Position numbers and translations under genes: made by a program. The notes beneath the pieces were generated by a model, which did not search any database, was not told the origin of the DNA, and saw nothing but the letters and a program-made list of their open reading frames with translations. Shown in pieces: positions 17,501 through 32,500 of a stretch of 64,000 nt of DNA. The stretch is taken from positions 17,736,754 to 17,800,753 of the forward strand of contig OU452229.1 in the NCBI GenBank assembly GCA_911728455.2. The letters run 5' to 3'. Numbering within the stretch: the first letter of the stretch is position 1; every line of letters starts with the position of its first letter. This DNA is from Marthasterias glacialis (taxonomy: Eukaryota; Echinodermata; Asteroidea; Forcipulatida; Asteriidae).

Positions 17501-20500
17501 CTACTAAACACAATCCTCACACAAAAAATGCAACCCATTCTTCCACTGACACACAAGTAGATCCCCCTGGGGTGAATTTCACAAAAGTAGTCCTAACTTA
17601 GGACTCGTCCTAACTTATGACAAGTCATATGAGTTAGGACTAGTTACTCATCCTAACTCGAGATAAGACTAGTCCTAGTGCTTTGTGAAATCCACCCCTG
17701 GGCTACTACCCATGAAAAATGAAATAGGCAATCAGTACATTTGAAAATGAAAGTCAACAGTCTAAACTATTTTTGTTTTCATTGGGGAATAAACAACTTT
17801 TGGTTTGTAGTTTTGCTGTATCTATATCATAGATCAACTCTAAATCAGATCTGGATTGGAATGTAAAGTAGTAAGAGTTAGGAGAGTTAGGAAGGGGAGG
17901 GGGTTAGTTGAGACGGGGAGAGGGAGTTGAGAAGAGAGGGGGGAATTTATAAGGGGAGTTGCAAAGGGGAGGGGAGTTGCAAAGGGGATGGAGAGTTGCA
18001 AGGGGAGGGGTGAGGGATTGAGAGGGGGAAAAGAAACAGAGACAAAGTAAAACATGACTCAAGTCCAGGGATCTCAGTGCTGGAAAGAAGAAAACAAAAA
18101 CAGTAAAACAGTAAAAAAATAAAACTCACTGTACTCTCCATGCAGTCATGGGTGGGGCAGGGGCTTCAATATCCCACACGGTGACGATACCCTTGTCAGA
18201 CCCCAGAGCAAACCGGGTGTCACTCAAGAAGCATACAGCATTGATGGACTTATCCGATAACTGACAACAAAGATCAGAAATATAGTTAGGGAATACTTAA
18301 CCCTATAGCAACTGCACACAACTTCAACGTTAGTCATTTACTCACTGAACCGGCAGGGAAAAGCCATTGGTTTTAATGCAGTATCTGGAAATCTTGATAC
18401 AACTTTCGTTGTGATTATTTTTTTGTGTTTACAAGTTTGGTTTATTTTGTAAAGGATAAAATTATCTTTCGAATGATTTACACATTTGTGTGTTTGCTTT
18501 TACTAATTTGAAGCTTTGAGGCTGTTTGGTGTAATCCGCTAGCATGTGTAAAACCCGAGATACAAAGTGTTTTATAATCTCGGGGGGGGGGGGGGGGGGG
18601 GGGGGTTCGGCAGTTCAGTGAATAAAAGGCCGGGCGGTTTCAGGCGGTATAGTGACTAGAGGGTTAAAAAAACAAGAATGAGAGTTTCACTACAAAACGT
18701 TACAGGAGCTACTGGCTCTGTGTGCAAACAGGTAGCATTTAAACATGCCATTATTTAAGATAGGAATACTAGAACAAAGGTTTGCCTGAACATATTATTT
18801 CCGAGCATGTACACAGTATGCAGTCACTGTGTCCCGCTTTGTTTCACACACACATAGAGGACAGATGGTCTTGAATGTTTTGCCGATTTTAGCCCATTAT
18901 GCGGGGGGTTATTGCGTAAGATTTCAGACCCTTGTCCTTTTGTTCCAAGAAGAGGATTAAGAAACATCGAGAGGCTTCTACCTTTTTTAATTCATTGTAC
19001 TTCGGCTCAGTGGAGGTAAGTCAGAGGGAACCGGGGATCCAGCCTTGGTTCCGGATTTCATACCAATCCTTGGCCCCTGGCCCTAGCTCACAGCCAAGTT
19101 TTGCAAATCTTTGTACATGTGTTTGACAATTTCTCGATAAAGAAAATAAAAATTCCAGTGCTCGTAGAGAATCTTTCTTTTTTTTTGTCAAGTCAAGGTT
19201 TCTTTGTGCCGGTGGTTTTCTCAAAGAAATATGATTTTGGCAATTCCGAGAAAATTATCCCTTCTTGCTGGATAGGATAAATTGGAAGATTCCTGGCGGC
19301 AACTGGTTAAGAGAATTTAAAATAGGGTGCATGACTTTGTGAAGACGTTTTCAACCAAATTGTGTTTTTCTTTTTAGTCGCACCTTGTTTGAGAAGACAA
19401 CCCTTGGTAGAGTCTCCGAGGTGGACTTCTTTTCTGGCATCTTCCAGACCATCACCTCACCATTCCTTAAAAAAAACAACAAGAAATTATAGAAAAATCA
19501 TGGATAAATCATAGCACAGCACTTAGATTTAGCTAATGCCTTCGAAGATTAGAGAAATTATGGGTGATTACTTTAGAATACTTAGAATACATAGAATACT
19601 TCAAAACTTTGCAACAAAATTTACAAAAATAAGTCGTTTGGGCATAGTTTCGGACAATGAAGATCATGGATGACAATGTACGAAAATGAAAAACCCTGAA
19701 AAATGGATCACACTATCCTCTTGGTCTGGAGATGAAGCTCCCTGAAGATATAAGATGTTATATTTCAGAGGTTTTATAGACTCCTTACATCACCCACTGA
19801 TAGAAATCTACAGGTTTGATCATAACAAGAGCAGATTCTTATGTTTCTTGGTTGCTGAGTTTGCCTCTTTCAAGAAAATCCTGACAAACCACATGTCTGG
19901 CAAGATGTCTCCTTGTCAGGGATGAGAGTCATTGCGGACCAAAAAGGTCTGAAACTAGGATCTAAACTTGAGGAGGTACTTGGAGATGATAGGATTTCAA
20001 CCTTTTGGTAACCCATGGAGTTAATTCAGGAAACTTTTTAGGAACAGTACGCTCAGTGCAAGAGATCAAAGAGCAGGATTTCTTTGTATCTGGAGAAAAT
20101 TACATATTTTTGTCCAACAAGCAGATAAAAATCTGAATCCATATAAATGTCTGAAGTTTCTCATCCCTGTTTTGTTAATAATGATAATATCAGTCGTTTT
20201 ATAAATCGCAGTGAGTGCGCGAGATATGACAGGTATGCTATGTTTGAAGTATGAGACCCTCCTGAAGTATGAGACCCTTCTGAAGTATGAGACCCTCCTG
20301 AAGTATGAGACCCTTTTGAAGTATGAGACCCTTCTGAAGTATGAGACCCTTCTGAAGTATGAGACCCTTCTGAAGTATGAGACCCTTCTGAAGTATGAGA
20401 CCCTTCTGAAGTATGAGACCCTTCTGAAGTATGAGACCCTTCTGAAGTATGAGACCCTTCTGAAGTATGAGACCCTTCTGAAGTATGAGACCCTTCTGAA

Positions 20501-23500
20501 GTATGAGACCCTTCTGAAGTATGAAACCCTTCTGAAGTATGAGACCTTTCTGAAGTATGAGACCCTTTTGAAGTATGAGACCCTTCTGAAGTATGAGACC
20601 TTTCTGAAGTATGAGAACCTTCTGAAGTATGAGACCCTTCTGAAGTATGAGACCCTTCTGAAGTATGAGACCCTTCTGAAGTATGAGACCCTTCTGAAGT
20701 ATGAGACCTTTCTGAAGTATGAGACCCTTCTGAAGTATGAGACCCTTCTGAAGTATGAGACCCTTCTGAAGTATGAGACCCTTCTGAAGTATGAGACCCT
20801 TCTGAAGTATGAGACCCTTCTGAAGTATGAGACCCTTCTAAAGTATGAGACCCTTCTGAAGTATGAGACCCTTCTGAAGTATGAGACCCTTCTGAAGTAT
20901 GAGACCCTTCTGAAGTATGAGACCCTTCTGAAGTATGAGACCCTTCTGAAGTATGAGACCCTTCTGAAGTATGAGACCCTTCTGAAGTATGAGAACCTTC
21001 TGAAGTATGAGAACCTTCTGAAGTATGAGAACCTTCTGAAGTATGAGACCCTTCTGAAGTATGAGACCCTTCTTTTGCCGGACCAAATTACAACATTAGC
21101 GCAAGATCGCAGTAATTGGAGGAAGCCTGTAGTTCCCTGCTCTGCAGCTGAAGGATTAAGATAGCACCTTGTAAGGGTTTACAAGGTGATGTGGCACAAT
21201 CTACAGCCAAGTTAATATTGTCCATTATTTTTAGACATGACAGTGATTTGGGGTTTACCTGCTTGCAGAGACAGCATACGAAGCTTTGAGAGAGTAGGCA
21301 GTACATGTAACCTCACCGTTATGTCCAGCAGAAAGGATCTGTGCCTCCAACTATTAATAAAAATGAAATAAAATGGGTAAATTTGTTTTCCCCCAACCAT
21401 TTGGCTTGGCTTTCTTGCGATCTAACCATAAACACACTGTTTACAACAAAATCTGGGTCCAAAAGACCGATCCATTAAGCCCTGCATACTAACGTATTGA
21501 CCAATCACAGCCTTGACAACACCACTGAAAGCCAGACAAAAGTCTGACCCCATTAGAAAAGTAAACAAACTTCCGCCATTGTTCTGACACACAACTGTGC
21601 TAACTTTCGTTTTGTTTCAATTTTGTTGTATTTCTGGTGGTGCAAATCCCACAGCAGTGGTCTCTGTACAGTCGCGTAAAAGTGGTTTAACAGTGTTCAT
21701 GTCTGCATTATTGTTCTTTGGACTCAAGGCACTGCTCAAAAGACCACGAAACTAAATCCATATTGTTCACGAAAACCTTGTATGTGTGTGTATTCAATAC
21801 GTGTGTGTGGCCGCAACTAAACCACCGTTGCATTCTTGGCAAGAAAGTAACACCATGCGCTGTTGCTAGGCAGTTGCTAAGGTAGGCGGGGCTTAATGGA
21901 TCGATCTATTTCATAAAGCTGCTTAAACACGCACTTACACACAAAAATTTATGCTCAGCAGACAATGGGTTACCAGCCAAAATACGATGTCACATGTACC
22001 ATCTGTGAGTGGTATCCTGGTCAGTTTCGCTCAGCAGGAAATTGTTAAGCAATATTTTCTGCTTATACGCAGCTCTTTGGAAATTGGGCCAAGGGAATAG
22101 AATAATCTTGTCTCACCTTCGGAGTCCAGAACTTCATTGTTTTATCATGTGACCCCGTGATCACATGACCTTTGCTAGATACAGCTACCGCCACTACGCT
22201 GTCAGAGTGTCCACTCATAGATGCCATCTCGTTGCCCTACAAAAAAAAAGTTAGAGAATTTTGTTTATATTTATAAAAATTTAAGCAGACAATATATTGT
22301 TCTGTCACTAGCGGAAAAACTTATTTGTTTACTTCCATACTTAAATCATAAGATTCAGCACATTAAATCAAAGATGGAAAATAATTTCAGTCGCTGTTAA
22401 AGAGGGGCTACAAGGTCAAATTCAGTTTTGTGATGTACTAATTTTCCAATAGATAGAGTCCTTATGAAAGTGGAAAAAACTTGGAAGTCTCTAACCTCGT
22501 ATCATTTTATTTGATACCCTTTCAGAGCAAAATTTCAAACATGACGTCACTGGACTGTCAGCAATAAATGGGTCTGTACATTCCACACAGCAATTTTGCA
22601 ATAGTCAAAACGTCAAATTCAACGCTGTTTTTTGATTGAATATCAAGGAAGTTCAGGAATGTACTAAAAACTCCTTGTACACTAATGTACAAATCTATAT
22701 ATTTGAAATGTGACGTCGTTGGATGTTTTAGGACGTTAACAAACTTGGGAGGGTATCAAAAACAATGTCATTTTACACCATTTTAAGGTCAGGTGAGAAA
22801 CTTGAAAAGGAATTTGTCCAATTTCATAAGGACTCTATCAAAAAAAGTGTGCATCATATAACCTCAGAGGCCCTCTTTATATGTTAAAAAATTAAAAACA
22901 AAAATCGAATTTAATCTTATTTTATCTCTGATATACATAAAATGACATCTACCTGCAATGGCTTCCATAAGTGAGTCATAGCATCATCACTGGCTGTTGC
23001 CACGACAACATTCTCCAAGCGCACCATCTCCACTTTGTCTAGTTTCTTCTTGGAATGTTCATCCTTCCACTCTTCAGTGGCTGTCATACTCGCCCAGCTG
23101 GTCTGCCCTACCTCCTTGTTCTCAACATCTCCAAAGATATCTGTGCAATCACAAGAAATGTTTCAGGGCGACGCTTATGAGTGAGTTTTTGGAAGAAAGC
23201 TTCGACTCCACTCCTCTAGCTCTCAAGAAAGAGTTCATAAAACAAAAACTATGAAAGCTGGGTCTTGCTGGGAAGGCAAGTGCAAATGTTTTCAGGTTTT
23301 ATTTGCAAAAATAAATTTTCAAATAAACCCCAGCTCAATGCATTTCCTATGGGCTTCTGGTAATCGTTTTGAAGCCAGATTGTGTAAACTGGGCGTGGCT
23401 CACAGTGGCTATACGTCACACTTACAAACAGGGGTACTCCCCACGGAGCTCAGATGGTCTTGACACAATCCGGGGCTATATAAATGTCCATTACTATTAG

Positions 23501-26500
23501 ATGTTCAAGAGATGTTTCTTTAAGAAACAAAACATTATTTTGGCCTGGCCTGGACGTCTACCCTTGACCAACAACTATAGGCTGTGCACAACATACACAA
23601 GATTATTTTTGGTTGAAAAAGGAAAATTTAGTAGTATGGGACTTGAACCTGCAACCTCCGGATTAACGTGCCGGCACTGCATGTTACTTGATATTTGAGA
23701 AGATTATTTTGATGTGATAAAATTTGATTACAATAAAATTTAACAATAAGTTCACTCCTACCTTGGGCTTGTTTGGCAGATACAAAGACATCACAGCTAT
23801 TGACACGGCTATTGTGTCCGTACAGTGTAGTAATCTCAACACCTTTATGTGACCAGACCCTGACGGAACCGTCAAAACATGCGGATACTACACAACCTTG
23901 CTGTGATAAAAAAAAAGAGAAAGGAAAAAAAAAGTAAGGCATTGCCAGGATTTATAAGAAAATCAAAATCTTACAAGATACTAAGACCGTATCTGAGTTG
24001 GTGGCTGCGGCTGTGGCTGCGGCTGTGGCTATGGCTACGTCTGTTGCTAAGGGTGTTGCTAAGGACTTCCTATACTTCAACACATGACATGGTGATCCAG
24101 CCAAAGCCGTAGCCGTAGCCGTAGCCGCCATTTGGACAAGGCTTTAGATACTAAGGCCTTGTCAGAATTGTTATATTAAGGTTCATGTTGAATACTCACA
24201 CTGAAGGCAACAGAGTTGATAGCGCTGGTGTGTCCGGTAAACTGATGCTTGACTTTCATTGTCTTCATATCCCAGAGTTTCAGTGTGAAATCATTGGATG
24301 CAGTCACCTAGTGTAAAGAAACAGAGATTTACATATTCACAGAAGTTTGAATAAAGAATAAACTAAGAAGTATTTAGAACTAGTAAACTTGCAGGTATAG
24401 CCATGTACCCATATAAATCTTACTTGGGAGGAATCTTGGTTCTGAAAAGAGCTGTTGTTGTCTCACCCTTTCAGACATAGATTCAGCATTCTCTGACGAT
24501 GAGAAGAAGAGCAGAGTATACTGTTCAAAACGCTGAGACCACACCGGCTCTTTTTAGAGCCAACACATCTCACAAAAGAGATTTATACATGGTTGTACCC
24601 GCAAGCTTACTGGTTATAGTTACTTTTCATTATCCACACCATGCAAAGCTTCAAACACCACTTTAAAAATAAACTGGTTTACGCTGCTGCTTTTGTACAC
24701 GTTTTTCCAGTTATTTTCACCATGATATCACACACTTCCTGAGATTTCATTTTCAATATTTTTTTTTCGAAATCCGAGAACATAATATGAGAACAATATT
24801 CTAATAACTCAAACTGTTTTCAATAGTCAAATAAAGTATTACAATTTTTCCCTTCACTGAGTTGGAGAACCTTTTTTTTTCGGCGACGCGAATAAATTTG
24901 ATTGATTGGTAGAAAATACTTTTTGAGGGGGTTCTTACCAGATGATCAGAAGTGTCTGACCAGCATAGTGCAGTTATCCAGTCCTTATGACAAGCATGCA
25001 TCTCTGCCAAGGGACGTACTGTTATCCCTAACAGTAACTCTCTCTCCATACTCCATATCTGGATGCTCTGTGGAAGATAATCATAATACGCAGTTCTTAT
25101 GCAGCACTTCATCACACCCGATGGGCATCTTAAAGGCACCTTGTAAGGGTTTACAAGGTGATGCGGCGCAATCTGCAGCCAACCGTGCCAGAAACACTAG
25201 GGTAAAGCCCTTCTCATAAGTGTGTCACAAGAGGGCTCTACTTTATGTTAATATATTTAAATCATGCAACTACGTAACATAGCAAAACAAACTTTAAAAT
25301 TTATAATTTCAATTTAAATTCTAACAAAATTGAAAGCCTGGTTGATGAGAGGAGGGGAAAGAGGAGTGGCGTGGAAGATTTTCTTTGTTTATTTGGGGGG
25401 GGTGATTTATTTATTTATTTTTTTTTTTGGGGGGGGGGTGTCAACAACTTCATTTGTTACAAGTTTTTTACCATGTCTTTGCTTCCTGTGGCTAGTCTGG
25501 TACCATTCATATCAAATCCGCAGCACGTCACAGTTCCGTTACAGGTTGCATGAATTACGGCATGGGTTTCCAGACTGGAAGAAGTAAACATTAAAAACAC
25601 ATCAAGCTACCAAAATTCCTTCTGGGCAATACAATCAAAAATAATAATCGCAAATTCCTTTTAAAAATTATTCATACAGAGAACACACTGATAAGAAAAA
25701 AAAAAAAAGAAAGGCATTGGGAAGAGGAAGTTAGCTGGAAATAAGGGTCTTTAAATTGATTACTTATTGTGAAATAACTTTTACAGAGCATGAACTATTC
25801 ATATTTCTTGAGATGCTGCTCAGAAAAACCAATATCTAAGATCACAATTTTAATTTGTTAATTTGAGACTTGAGACTTATCAGGAAACCAAAACCCAACT
25901 CTATGCTACTCACGTTTTCTGCTTGGCCTTGCGTTCATAAGGCACTCTCCATATATAGATAGTATTATCCTCAAATGTCACAGCAACGAGTCGGTTGGGA
26001 ATGCTGTAAGCAAGACTTGTCACTGGTTTAAGATGAGCGGCCAGGGATGTATTGACAGAGCCCGTCGTTGCCGACAGCAACTGGAGTAAAAAGGAAAGAA
26101 ATGTTGTGTTGTACTACGGTATAAACAAGAAATATGGTTTAGAGTCAACATTTAACAGTGAACGTTCTTTCCATCTAGTTCATTAGCTCATATGCATGTC
26201 CCAGTGTGCATGACAAGAAATGATCAGCGGGCAAAGGTTTCTGTTTGAAATCTGAGTCCAAACAACATCGGCAACCGTCTTTGCACGTTGATTTTGAAGC
26301 AATGCGGTACACAACACCTAATACCTGGCATAGTTACATGTAAACTACAGCATGGCGTCCATCTTGGCAACTTGATTTCATATTTTAGCTGTACTTGGTT
26401 TCCCAAGATGCATTGCGGTGTGTATTTAAGACGGCGCTTGTGCATATGGGTTATCATTTATCAATGTGTGTGCTGGGGGGGGGGGGGTGGGGGCCAACAT

Positions 26501-29500
26501 TTCCAAGCTTTTCATTCTTATGGTTCCCTCTCCAGTACATCACATTAGTTTATTCTGATTTTATTTATTTTGATTTTATTTTAATTCTTTAGACAATAAA
26601 ATAATATACACACAGCGGCAACCCGGGGAGGGCAAAAGTTAAAAAACTGTCCTAATAACAGATGTGCCCTCCCAGACCCCGCTGATTTTAAAACAAGATA
26701 AAATCGATTAAGTGGAATACACAAAACAACTTCTTTTACTCCATGTAAAAATATAATTATTTTTAGTCTTAATTGTTGTTTACTTTCAGTATGGAAATAA
26801 AATCAATCTTTCTACTTCAAACAACTTGTGTTTCCAGCTATGAGATCCTTAATAGTTTGCAACTTGTAGCAACAATACATAAACCTCAGTCTAAATCGTT
26901 CTGCAAAAAGAACTCACCTCAACATGTCCAGTTAACCAGCCAGCTACGATCTCCAGCTGACCCGAAGGGGTCATGACCCACTGTAACCCCTTGACCCCTG
27001 CATCGTGATGAGCTACCTCCCATATCTCAGCCCCACTGTTCGTCTCATACAGTCTAATGGCACCGCTGTGGTAACCGGTTAAGACCTGCATACCATCTGG
27101 ACTGATGGCGGTTGCCGTGGCGCTGCCATAGCGATCCAGTCCGAAAGTTGACACTCTCTTGCCTAGATTACCGGACCATACCTAATTCAATGGAATCAAA
27201 CACATTATTCAAACTTCACACTCTTTTAAAAAAAAAAAATTTTGAATACAAGTATCAGTCTTTTTTTCACGTCTTAGAAAGGTGTGTTATTTTTAATTTT
27301 TATGTTGGCCGTAACTTTAAAAAACCAACATTAACAACAGCTCAAAAACATGAACTGATTTGTTTTTTTCAACCTTTACTCCCTACGCCTTTTTGCTTAT
27401 ACATTAATCTGAGTAGCTCGTTCATGGTGGTTTACACCGCAGCAGCTATGGCCGCCGCACGCGCGACACGACAATAGCGTGTTAGCCACACTTATTTACC
27501 AATCAGCATGGAGGATTCACAGTGTGTGCGGGTCAAAGTGCGCATGCAGCGGCCATAGGGGAGGTAGAGCTTTCTGCTCTACCAGCCAGGCTTCTGATGG
27601 ATGATACCCAAGCCTACATCCTTACGGACTGTAAAGGGGGTAACTCTGTTTCACTGTAAAGGGGGTAACTCTGTTTCAGCCCCAGGAGTAGGTGGCAATG
27701 GCCCCTGGGAAAACAGCTGATTTGTAGCCCACGCCTCAAGTGGCTTACAGGCCTTGTGTGTCTGGCAACTTCAATAGAAAAATAAAATAAACAAAAATAG
27801 CTGCGGTGGTGTAAATGCCCGTGAACGAGCTGCTCACGTTAATATCCTCCTCTCCTATGTCACTCCACATCAAATTGTTTGGACTTGGATAAGATACGGA
27901 ACGCCTGACACGGTGACTGGCAATCCAATCTTCCAAAGTTTTGTAAGTAGTTTGAAATGAATATTTCTCAAGGTACATTTTGGGAACTTTAATTCACAAA
28001 AACAGGAAAATATAAAAGAATGCATGTTTGAAATAACCATCATCAAATTCGTTTCTCTAAATTCAGCTGCGTAAGAATCTTACCTTGACCCTCTGGTCAT
28101 CGCTGACCGTCACAAGCTGACGTCCATTGGGTGAGAATGAAATACGATTAATTGGCATCACATGACCATCCAATCCTCCAACCTGCACAGATAAAAATAA
28201 AAATTACAACTATTAAAGTCTTACAATGTCTCCAACAAATCAACAAGAGATAACGAAATAAGAAATTTGATGTTACAAATTGTTGTATCGCCGTGTTTTT
28301 TTCTGAGATTGATTTTCTAAGAATTGCCGGAATCATATTTCTTTTAGAGTACCGCTGGCACAAAGAAACCTTGACTTGACAAAGCCAAGAGAACAAATAA
28401 TTTCTTTGAAGTACTGGGATTTTTGTTTTCTCTATTGAGAAAATGTCAAATTCACGCACGGTGAATTGCAAACCTCAGTCTTGAACCAAGGATGGAGACT
28501 CGGTTCACTCTGACTTACCTCCATTGAGCCCAAATACAATGAATAAACAATGGTGGAAGCCTCTTAGTGTCTCATAATCCTCTTCTTGGAACAAAAGGAC
28601 AAAGGTCTGAGTCGGGGATAACACAATAACCACCCCCCCCCCCCCCCCCCCGCATAATGGGCGAAAATTGGCAAAATATCCAACACCATCTGTCCTCTTT
28701 GTGTGAGTGAAACAAAGTGTTGCACAGTGAGTGCATACTCTGTGCACGCTCCAAAACAAAATGTCCGGACAACCTTTGTTCGGTATTTCAATTTTACACA
28801 ATGACATGTTTAAACGTCACCCATTTGCTGTGGCTCAGACAACATTTGCACATATACATTTTCTCATCATCTTCTCTTCAAAGTTATCGTCAGGCCTACA
28901 GTTTTCAGAGCAAGTTACTTTAAGGTTTCCTTGGTTCCATTGCCACAAAGTTATAGCAATAACCAAATTGCACATGGTACTGATACTAGCTGGGTTAATC
29001 GTTGTATATACCTGGGTTCCTGTAGTTGAGGACCATATCTTAACCGTTCCATCCAGGGATGCAGAGACGATATGAGCTCCACTAGGTGAGTATGCAACGG
29101 CACGTACAGATGCCTTGTGACCTCGCAGTATCTGAACATGAGACAAAGGTTAGAGGTTAACATGAAGTGAGGTACGTATTTCAGCTTCAACAGTAGCTGG
29201 AAAACACTCCAAAGCCTTGCACTGATTTCAAAGTCTTTGCCTGGCTGGAAGTTGGGCGACTGATTATATAGCTTTATTTAAACCACGCACAGTTCCCACG
29301 TTTAACATTGCATTGCCGTTTGTGGCAACCATTGATTTGGGGTTAGATTTGTGCCGAAGCACTGTCAGAGATATGATGACAAACTCCTGTCTTTTAGCAG
29401 CTAGCACTAAGCTGAAGAAGTTACTTTTTACTCTTTGGTTCTACAGTGTTTTTGTGCTTGTATTTTCTTATGATGTTACATTTTTTATCATTGTTAAGTG

Positions 29501-32500
29501 ACCTTTTCAGCTTCAACTGTTGGTCATTTTATCTTTGAATACTATTAATTAGTATGGTTTTCCCCTTTTTCTTTCTATGGACCAAGTCAGTAAGTTTATC
29601 AACATCTGAGTTAAAAATCTTTTAAGAAGGATGACACTTCAGAAGTCACGTACATTTTCTAAATTAGACTGTCAAGAATATATTCAAAAAGTGCATAAAT
29701 CATCTATGAATTATTCTAAACTCATCACTGCTCACCCCGAGTCTCTTCTTATTTTCAACATGCCAAATCTTCAGTGTCGAGTCCCATCCTCCAGTCACCA
29801 CCAGCCTTCCCTCAGGGTGAAACGCTACACAGTTGAGTGGAGTGGTGTCCTTTAATGTTGCCAGTAGCATACCGTCGCTGTCTTCCCAGATGTTCAGAGT
29901 ACAGTCCCAGGAAGCAGAGACGATCATACTGCAGCGGGTACTATGACAACATGAGCTGACACGACGTCTGTGTTCTTTAAGAACGGCAATCCTTATAAGA
30001 GAAGGGGAAAGATTTCATTACTAAGTTGACACCGGATGACGTCAATACACGCAAATGTTTCCACTGCCTAGAAATGGAAGCCGTGTAAAGACGCCATTAT
30101 GTTATATCGGCACCACCAATGTTGGTAAATGTTAGCTACAGAAGGCAAATGTATTTCTGAGGTGTTCATGGTTGATATAAAAATGGCTGTTTTTTTTAAG
30201 ACGACAGAAAGTCAAGTACATTTATTGTTTTGTTGTTCAAAAAAAAATATGTCTTTTTCGGCTATGGGTATAATATGAACAATAAGTAGGAACTTATGAA
30301 ATTTAAAGAAATGGCATGACCGTGGATCGCCATATTGAAATCAGTTATGTCAGTTTTGCGCTCATAGTCGGTTCAACAAGGTGTGAGCATTTGCAAGCAA
30401 AACACAGACACGTTAAGCAGAACTGGCATGAGCTCGGCCAATCTGTGCTTTTAACTGGACACTGATCATTAATAGCTTCTTACCTGTGACCCTGGTGTGC
30501 GTCCCATAGGCTGAGTGTAGCATCAACAGAAGCTGTGACCAGACGCTGTCTGCCAACGAAGCAGCAATCTGTAATTGCATCATAATGTCCCACGAAGCCT
30601 CGGACCTCCTGTTTCATACGAAGAGAAATAAGTACGAGATTGCACTGTTTCAAAGGATCTCTTTTTCACCTGAACATTTGAAATAATCACTGATGATAAA
30701 ATCTACTCCACTCATTGATGGCTAGTTTTCTACCATATGTCAAAATTTTCATCATGGTTAACCCCCCCCCCCAAAAAAAAAAAGAATGGAGTTTATTTTT
30801 GGAGGTTCATCTGAATTAAATTGAGGATCCCTTGGAACAAACATATTAAAACACACCGGTCGAGCGTCGAGTGCTGCGCGAGGACCAAAAACTTGGCAAC
30901 CGTTTCCCCTGATACACTGCGAAAGTGGCACCTCTTCTAGAATTGCACATACTAAGAAAGGCAGAAAGAGTCTCACAGCTACAGCAGAATTATATTGTTT
31001 AATTTTCATTACTTGTATATCTTTAAGATTAGCTAATATAAAATTACAAGTCTTGGAGTAATTGTATCTCACCTTGGCAGTTTCACGTTCAAATAATTTG
31101 ACGGTACAGTCTTTATTTCCACAGACAACAAACCGCTCATCGGCAGAGATAGCTAGACATGTGACAGCCTGGAAGAACAAAGACAAATCGTGATGAGGAA
31201 AATGAGGGAAAACAAAATAATTCATTGCAAACTGCTCTTATGAAAAAGGGGGTCTCAGGAGCAAACCACAGAAGTAGATCAAAGATCTAAAGATAAGAAA
31301 CAATCTTTGTCAGAACTTATTATGATAACACAGTTTGTTTTGTTTTAACCAGTTCGCGCAACCACCAAATGCTACATATGACATGGTGTTTTGATTGGTA
31401 ACCTTATTCTGGTAAGCATAAATTTGTTGTGCTTAGCTACTTTTTGTGCTTAAGCAGCTCTCTGACTTTGGGCCTTGTTCTCCAATAATGTTAACTACTT
31501 CTAGTGCGTTTTTACAATAACGTATCAGTTAGTGCCCTGGTCATTGGGCCAATAACATTCCTGTAATCTTTCTCAACTAACTGGGGAGCATACAGCCCTT
31601 GGCTGACATGGCACTCTGAGGGCTTTTTCAAACACAATATCAACCTCTACCCTCGCAGGTACCCACTTATACCCCTGGGTGAAGAGAAGCAATTACAGTA
31701 AAGCATCTTGCTCAAGGAACAAGTATTTTGACCGGGATTCGAACCCACACCCCGATGACTTAACCACCGGAACTTGAGTCCAGTGCACTAGACCGCTCGG
31801 CCATGACACGCTATATATACATTAAGTACACCCACCTGTGGAAATCCAGTGATGGTCATAGCACAGTCCTCTTGCCCCTCCCTCTTATTCTTCCAGACTA
31901 CAAGACTCCGCCTTGAGGCCACACCCCCACTTTCAACCGCCCTCTTCATTGATTGACAGACGGCTGATTCTGATGGCTCATTGGCTGCTTGCTGCCAAGT
32001 GAGGGCGGGCAGGTTGGAAATGATGTGAAGGTTACGTGAAACAAAAGAGCGGAATTCCTGCAAAATAGAATCAAGTCTACTGTTAAATTTCATACCAGTA
32101 TGAGTGGAGCATCTTAAAATTGTTTTAAAGCCCCAGCTCAACATTGGTAAACTGACTGTAAATGCTCCCATTCTTTGCACAAATCAAGATATTTGTAATA
32201 AAACCAACCTGTGAAAATGTCAGCTCATTTTGATGTTTCATTTGCGAGAAAACGGTAAAAATGCATTCAGAATTTTTGTTCAAATTCCTACAGGCATAGT
32301 TTTTTGTCTCACTGAGACGAAAACTAACTTTGGATCTCATTTCATTTATTATTTAAAAACGATAACACTTCAGGCAGAAATATTTCAAGGAAAGTTTTCT
32401 GCCATTATTATCTTTATACCATGTAAGGTATATGTAAATCTGTGAACATTTCTGTTTTTCATTTTTTCCCATATTAATGAGCTGTGGCTCTGAGGATCAT

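Noticed and set aside
20211-21164. Long plus-strand open frame of repeating LKYETL as a protein-coding gene
   Set aside because: It is the 18-bp minisatellite read in one of several open frames. It lies in a TEP1 intron on the opposite strand and has no unique coding flank.
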